Below, piece after piece: positions 5,100-6,654 of a DNA stretch of 6,654 nt. Each line of letters opens with the position of its first letter. Within the stretch, counting starts at the first letter, position 1. This DNA is from an uncultured Eubacteriales bacterium (GTDB taxonomy: Bacteria > Bacillota > Clostridia > Christensenellales > Borkfalkiaceae), in assembly GCA_902766475.1 (NCBI GenBank), contig CACXDQ010000083.1:1-6654 (forward strand). The letters are read 5' to 3'. The notes under the pieces were generated by a model, which saw only the letters and a program-made list of their open reading frames with translations, did not search any database and was not told the DNA's origin. Made by a program: the position numbers and the translations under genes.

Positions 5100-6407
5100 A
5101 TGTCGCAAATAGATTTATTTAACGTTATACTCACCGTAATATCGCTTTTTTTATCAATATTTATCGTTCATTATATATTTTTCGGGATCGTCGGGCTTTT
5201 TAAAGTTAAAAAATTTAAAAGGGCTGACAGACGGCTTTGCTACGGCGTGCTTATATCCGCACGTAACGAAGAAAAGGTAATATCCGACTTGATTTGCAGC
5301 ATCAACGAAGCAGACTACCCTCACGATAAAATTAAGGTATTCGTCGTGGCGCACAACTGCACGGATAATACCGCCGAGATAGCGAGAAACTGCGGGGCGG
5401 AAGTATTTGAATACGACAATGAAAATGAAAAGACGAAAGGTTATGCCTTAAAGTTTTTATGTTCCGCAATTATTGATAAATACGGAAAAAACACATTCGA
5501 CGGCTTTTTCGTATTCGACGCCGACAACGTTATTCCTCAAAATTTTATCGATAAGATGAACGACGCATTTTGCCACTACGATGGCAAAAATATTATTACG
5601 GGTTACAGAAACGCAAAAAATTTCGGACACTCTACCCTCACCGCCCTTTACGGCTTACTGTTCGGAAGCGCTTGTCTTTTGGAAGGGCGTGGAAGAACTT
5701 ATCTTAACTGCTCAACGAGAACGACGGGCACGGGGTTTTTATTTCCGTCGGATATAGTTAATGACGGCTGGAACTACGTCGGAATAACAGAAGATATAGA
5801 GTTTTCGGCAGAGCAGATCATTTCCGGGAGAGAAGTCTGCTACTGTGAAGAAGCGGTTTTCTACGACGAACAGCCGACATCGTTTTCCGTTTCGGTAAAG
5901 CAAAGGCTCAGATGGGAAAAGGGGCTTGTAGAAAATTTCAAAACAAAACTTTCAAAGACGGTAAAGGGCGTTTTTACAAAAGATAAAAAGAAAAACAAAC
6001 TCTCCGTACTCTTAATGGCGATATATCTTTTAACGCCTGCGCTCATAGTAATAAACGCAATTATATTTATCGCTAAATTTATTCTTATAGGCGTCGCCTC
6101 GTTTATGCAAGCCTCGTCAATACCGCTTATAAACCACCTCGTTTTAAGCGGAATATGGATATTGGGAGCATATCTCTCATGGGCGATGATAGCGATGCTG
6201 ACCTATATTTTCATGCGTGAAAAGATAGGTAAAATCAAAATTAAAATCAAGGTTTTATCCATACTTTTTTACCCTCTTTTCGTGTCTTTGAGCCTTATTC
6301 TCGTGATAGTTGCGATATTTAAAAAGAAGGTCGTCTGGAAACAGATACCGCACGGGCACGCCGTAAACGTAAAGAAGATCAAGACGGCGGAAAACGTAAA
6401 GAAATAA
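5100..6407 (+). CDS. Membrane glycosyltransferase, family 2 (processive-synthase type), paralogue 2
   Basis: Same architecture and presumed role as the gene before it: an N-terminal membrane helix (about 8-33), a cytosolic GT-A domain and three C-terminal hydrophobic segments (about 304-331, 345-371, 385-407). The two proteins align without gaps over the first 272 residues. Motifs sit at identical positions: ISARNEE (52-58), HNCTDNT (85-91), DADN (140-143), TED (230-232), FYDEQPTS (254-261) and QRLRW (268-272). This copy has the canonical DxD (D140, D142). The 435-residue product ends after WKQIPH with a short lysine-rich tail, unlike the acidic tail of paralogue 1. The ATG at 5100 has no recognisable Shine-Dalgarno, and no other start is in reach without losing the first helix. 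No clear promoter was found after the terminator; TATAAC at 5065-5070 is a weak candidate. It ends with tandem TAA stops (6405-6410). Substrate unknown. Confidence 0.88.
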   Translation: MSQIDLFNVILTVISLFLSIFIVHYIFFGIVGLFKVKKFKRADRRLCYGVLISARNEEKVISDLICSINEADYPHDKIKVFVVAHNCTDNTAEIARNCGAEVFEYDNENEKTKGYALKFLCSAIIDKYGKNTFDGFFVFDADNVIPQNFIDKMNDAFCHYDGKNIITGYRNAKNFGHSTLTALYGLLFGSACLLEGRGRTYLNCSTRTTGTGFLFPSDIVNDGWNYVGITEDIEFSAEQIISGREVCYCEEAVFYDEQPTSFSVSVKQRLRWEKGLVENFKTKLSKTVKGVFTKDKKKNKLSVLLMAIYLLTPALIVINAIIFIAKFILIGVASFMQASSIPLINHLVLSGIWILGAYLSWAMIAMLTYIFMREKIGKIKIKIKVLSILFYPLFVSLSLILVIVAIFKKKVVWKQIPHGHAVNVKKIKTAENVKK

Positions 6408-6411
6408 TAAA

Positions 6412-6439
6412 TCGGAGCCGCTTATTAAAGCGGCTCCGA
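6412..6439. terminator. Strong hairpin after the second glycosyltransferase
   Basis: A perfect 12-bp stem (6412-6423 with 6428-6439) and ATTA loop, starting just after the tandem stops. On the plus strand no T run follows (CTGCGCTCTG), so it is not a classical intrinsic terminator there and may instead protect the 3' end or pause polymerase. On the minus strand the stem is followed by TTTATTATTTC, so it could also stop transcription arriving from the right. Confidence 0.6.
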
Positions 6440-6443
6440 CTGC

Positions 6444-6465
6444 GCTCTGCTTATAATGGCAGAGC
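6444..6465. repeat. Small hairpin GCTCTGC-N8-GCAGAGC
   Basis: Perfect 7-bp arms (6444-6450 and 6459-6465) around the loop TTATAATG, five bases beyond the large hairpin. The right arm overlaps GGCAGA (6458-6463), which could instead pair with TCTGCC at 6489-6494, so two exclusive folds are possible. Confidence 0.45.
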
Positions 6466-6508
6466 TTCAAAACAAAAAATTAAGGAGGTCTGCCGACTCT
6501 TTAGTGAC

Positions 6509-6573
6509 GATAAGCAAAGCTATATTTAAGCAACGAACAAGATATAGACAAATAAATATAGGCTTTGCTTATC
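6509..6573. repeat. Long inverted repeat with 26-base loop
   Basis: The left arm (6509-6527, GATAAGCAAAGC then TATATTT) is complementary to the right arm (6554-6573), with 19 paired bases interrupted by one unpaired G at 6561. The 26-base interior is AT-rich and codes for nothing recognisable. No T run follows. It may be a structured RNA element, or the terminal repeats of a small decayed element; no flanking target duplication was seen. Confidence 0.6.
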
Positions 6574-6620
6574 ACCGAATCGGCATTAAGACAAAAACGC
6601 GCAACATCTTTCTATATCTT
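6539..6620. repeat. Second inverted repeat crossing the first
   Basis: AAGATATAGA (6539-6548) is a perfect complement of TCTATATCTT (6611-6620). The left arm sits inside the loop of the 6509-6573 repeat and the right arm lies outside it, so both pairings together would form a pseudoknot-like topology. The arms are AT-rich, so chance is possible. Confidence 0.35.
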
Positions 6621-6626
6621 TATCCG

Positions 6627-6654
6627 TTGACAATAATAGTTTTGCGCCTTTAAA
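6627..6654 (+). promoter_or_regulatory. Possible promoter running off the right edge
   Basis: A perfect -35 hexamer TTGACA at 6627-6632. With an 18-bp spacer the -10 box would begin TAAA at 6651 and continue beyond the window, so it cannot be verified. It would drive a plus-strand gene to the right. Confidence 0.25.

Larger units (their letters stand above)
6440..6654. other. Non-coding tail with no convincing gene
   Basis: No reading frame here has a start with a usable ribosome binding site or recognisable protein features. An AAGGAGG at 6482-6488 is not followed by a start codon at normal distance; the nearest, GTG at 6504, is 15 bases away. The stretch is instead notable for hairpins and inverted repeats, listed separately, and for a consensus -35 box near the right edge. 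Confidence 0.5.

Noticed and set aside
6482..6580. Possible tRNA or known small RNA suggested by the stem-rich tail
   Set aside because: No T-loop GGTTCGAATCC-like sequence, acceptor pairing or CCA end was found, and it does not resemble tmRNA, SRP RNA or RNase P RNA as far as I can recognise.
6456..6653. 65-codon open frame on the plus strand, or a 50-codon version from GTG at 6504
   Set aside because: The ATG lies in a hairpin loop with no ribosome binding site, the GTG is 15 bases from AAGGAGG, and both versions run through the inverted repeats without protein-like features.
6586..6654. Possible C-terminus of a minus-strand gene entering from the right (22 codons, then TAA)
   Set aside because: Too short to judge, with no recognisable motif; an open stretch of this length is expected by chance.

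Overview
The window reads as ordinary bacterial chromosome of moderate GC, most likely from a Firmicutes/Clostridia-type organism. This is inferred from AGGAGG and AGGTGA ribosome binding sites, AT-rich intergenic DNA with sigma-A-like promoters, intrinsic terminators with U tracts, and a lipoprotein HtrA-like protease. The species cannot be named from the sequence alone. No tRNA, rRNA, CRISPR array, transposase or phage gene was seen.

Left half, all on the minus strand (read right to left). A predicted lipoprotein serine protease of the HtrA/trypsin family with a C-terminal PDZ-like region (3273-2053) ends at a strong intrinsic terminator (2047-2016). Next comes a near-consensus promoter (1984-1956), then ruvC (1948-1454), ruvA (1443-844) and ruvB (836 to the left edge, truncated). 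The three ruv genes are separated by only 7-10 bp and form one operon. Its products branch-migrate (RuvAB) and cut (RuvC) Holliday junctions. The ruvC promoter lies so close to the start codon that the operon mRNA is predicted to be leaderless.

Centre. A 377-bp AT-rich divergent intergenic region (3274-3650) separates the protease from two glycosyltransferases. It holds a good promoter for the glycosyltransferase side, a weaker one for the protease side, and seven copies of the hexamer GTGAAA/TTTCAC, one pair of which forms an inverted repeat. This suggests shared transcriptional control.

Right half, plus strand. Two tandem paralogous membrane family-2 glycosyltransferases (3651-5015 and 5100-6407) align without gaps through their catalytic domains. 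Both carry TED and QxxRW motifs of processive-type synthases, but the first has NAD where the second has the canonical DAD metal-binding motif. A strong terminator lies between them. They probably make or modify a cell-surface or exported glycan, but donor and product cannot be read from sequence. The last 247 bp hold no convincing gene but do hold a run of hairpins and two crossing inverted repeats.

No clearly novel multi-gene system is present. The points most worth following are the paralogue pair with divergent active-site motif and tails, the GTGAAA sites in the divergent promoter region, the leaderless ruvC transcript, and the structured 3' intergenic tail.
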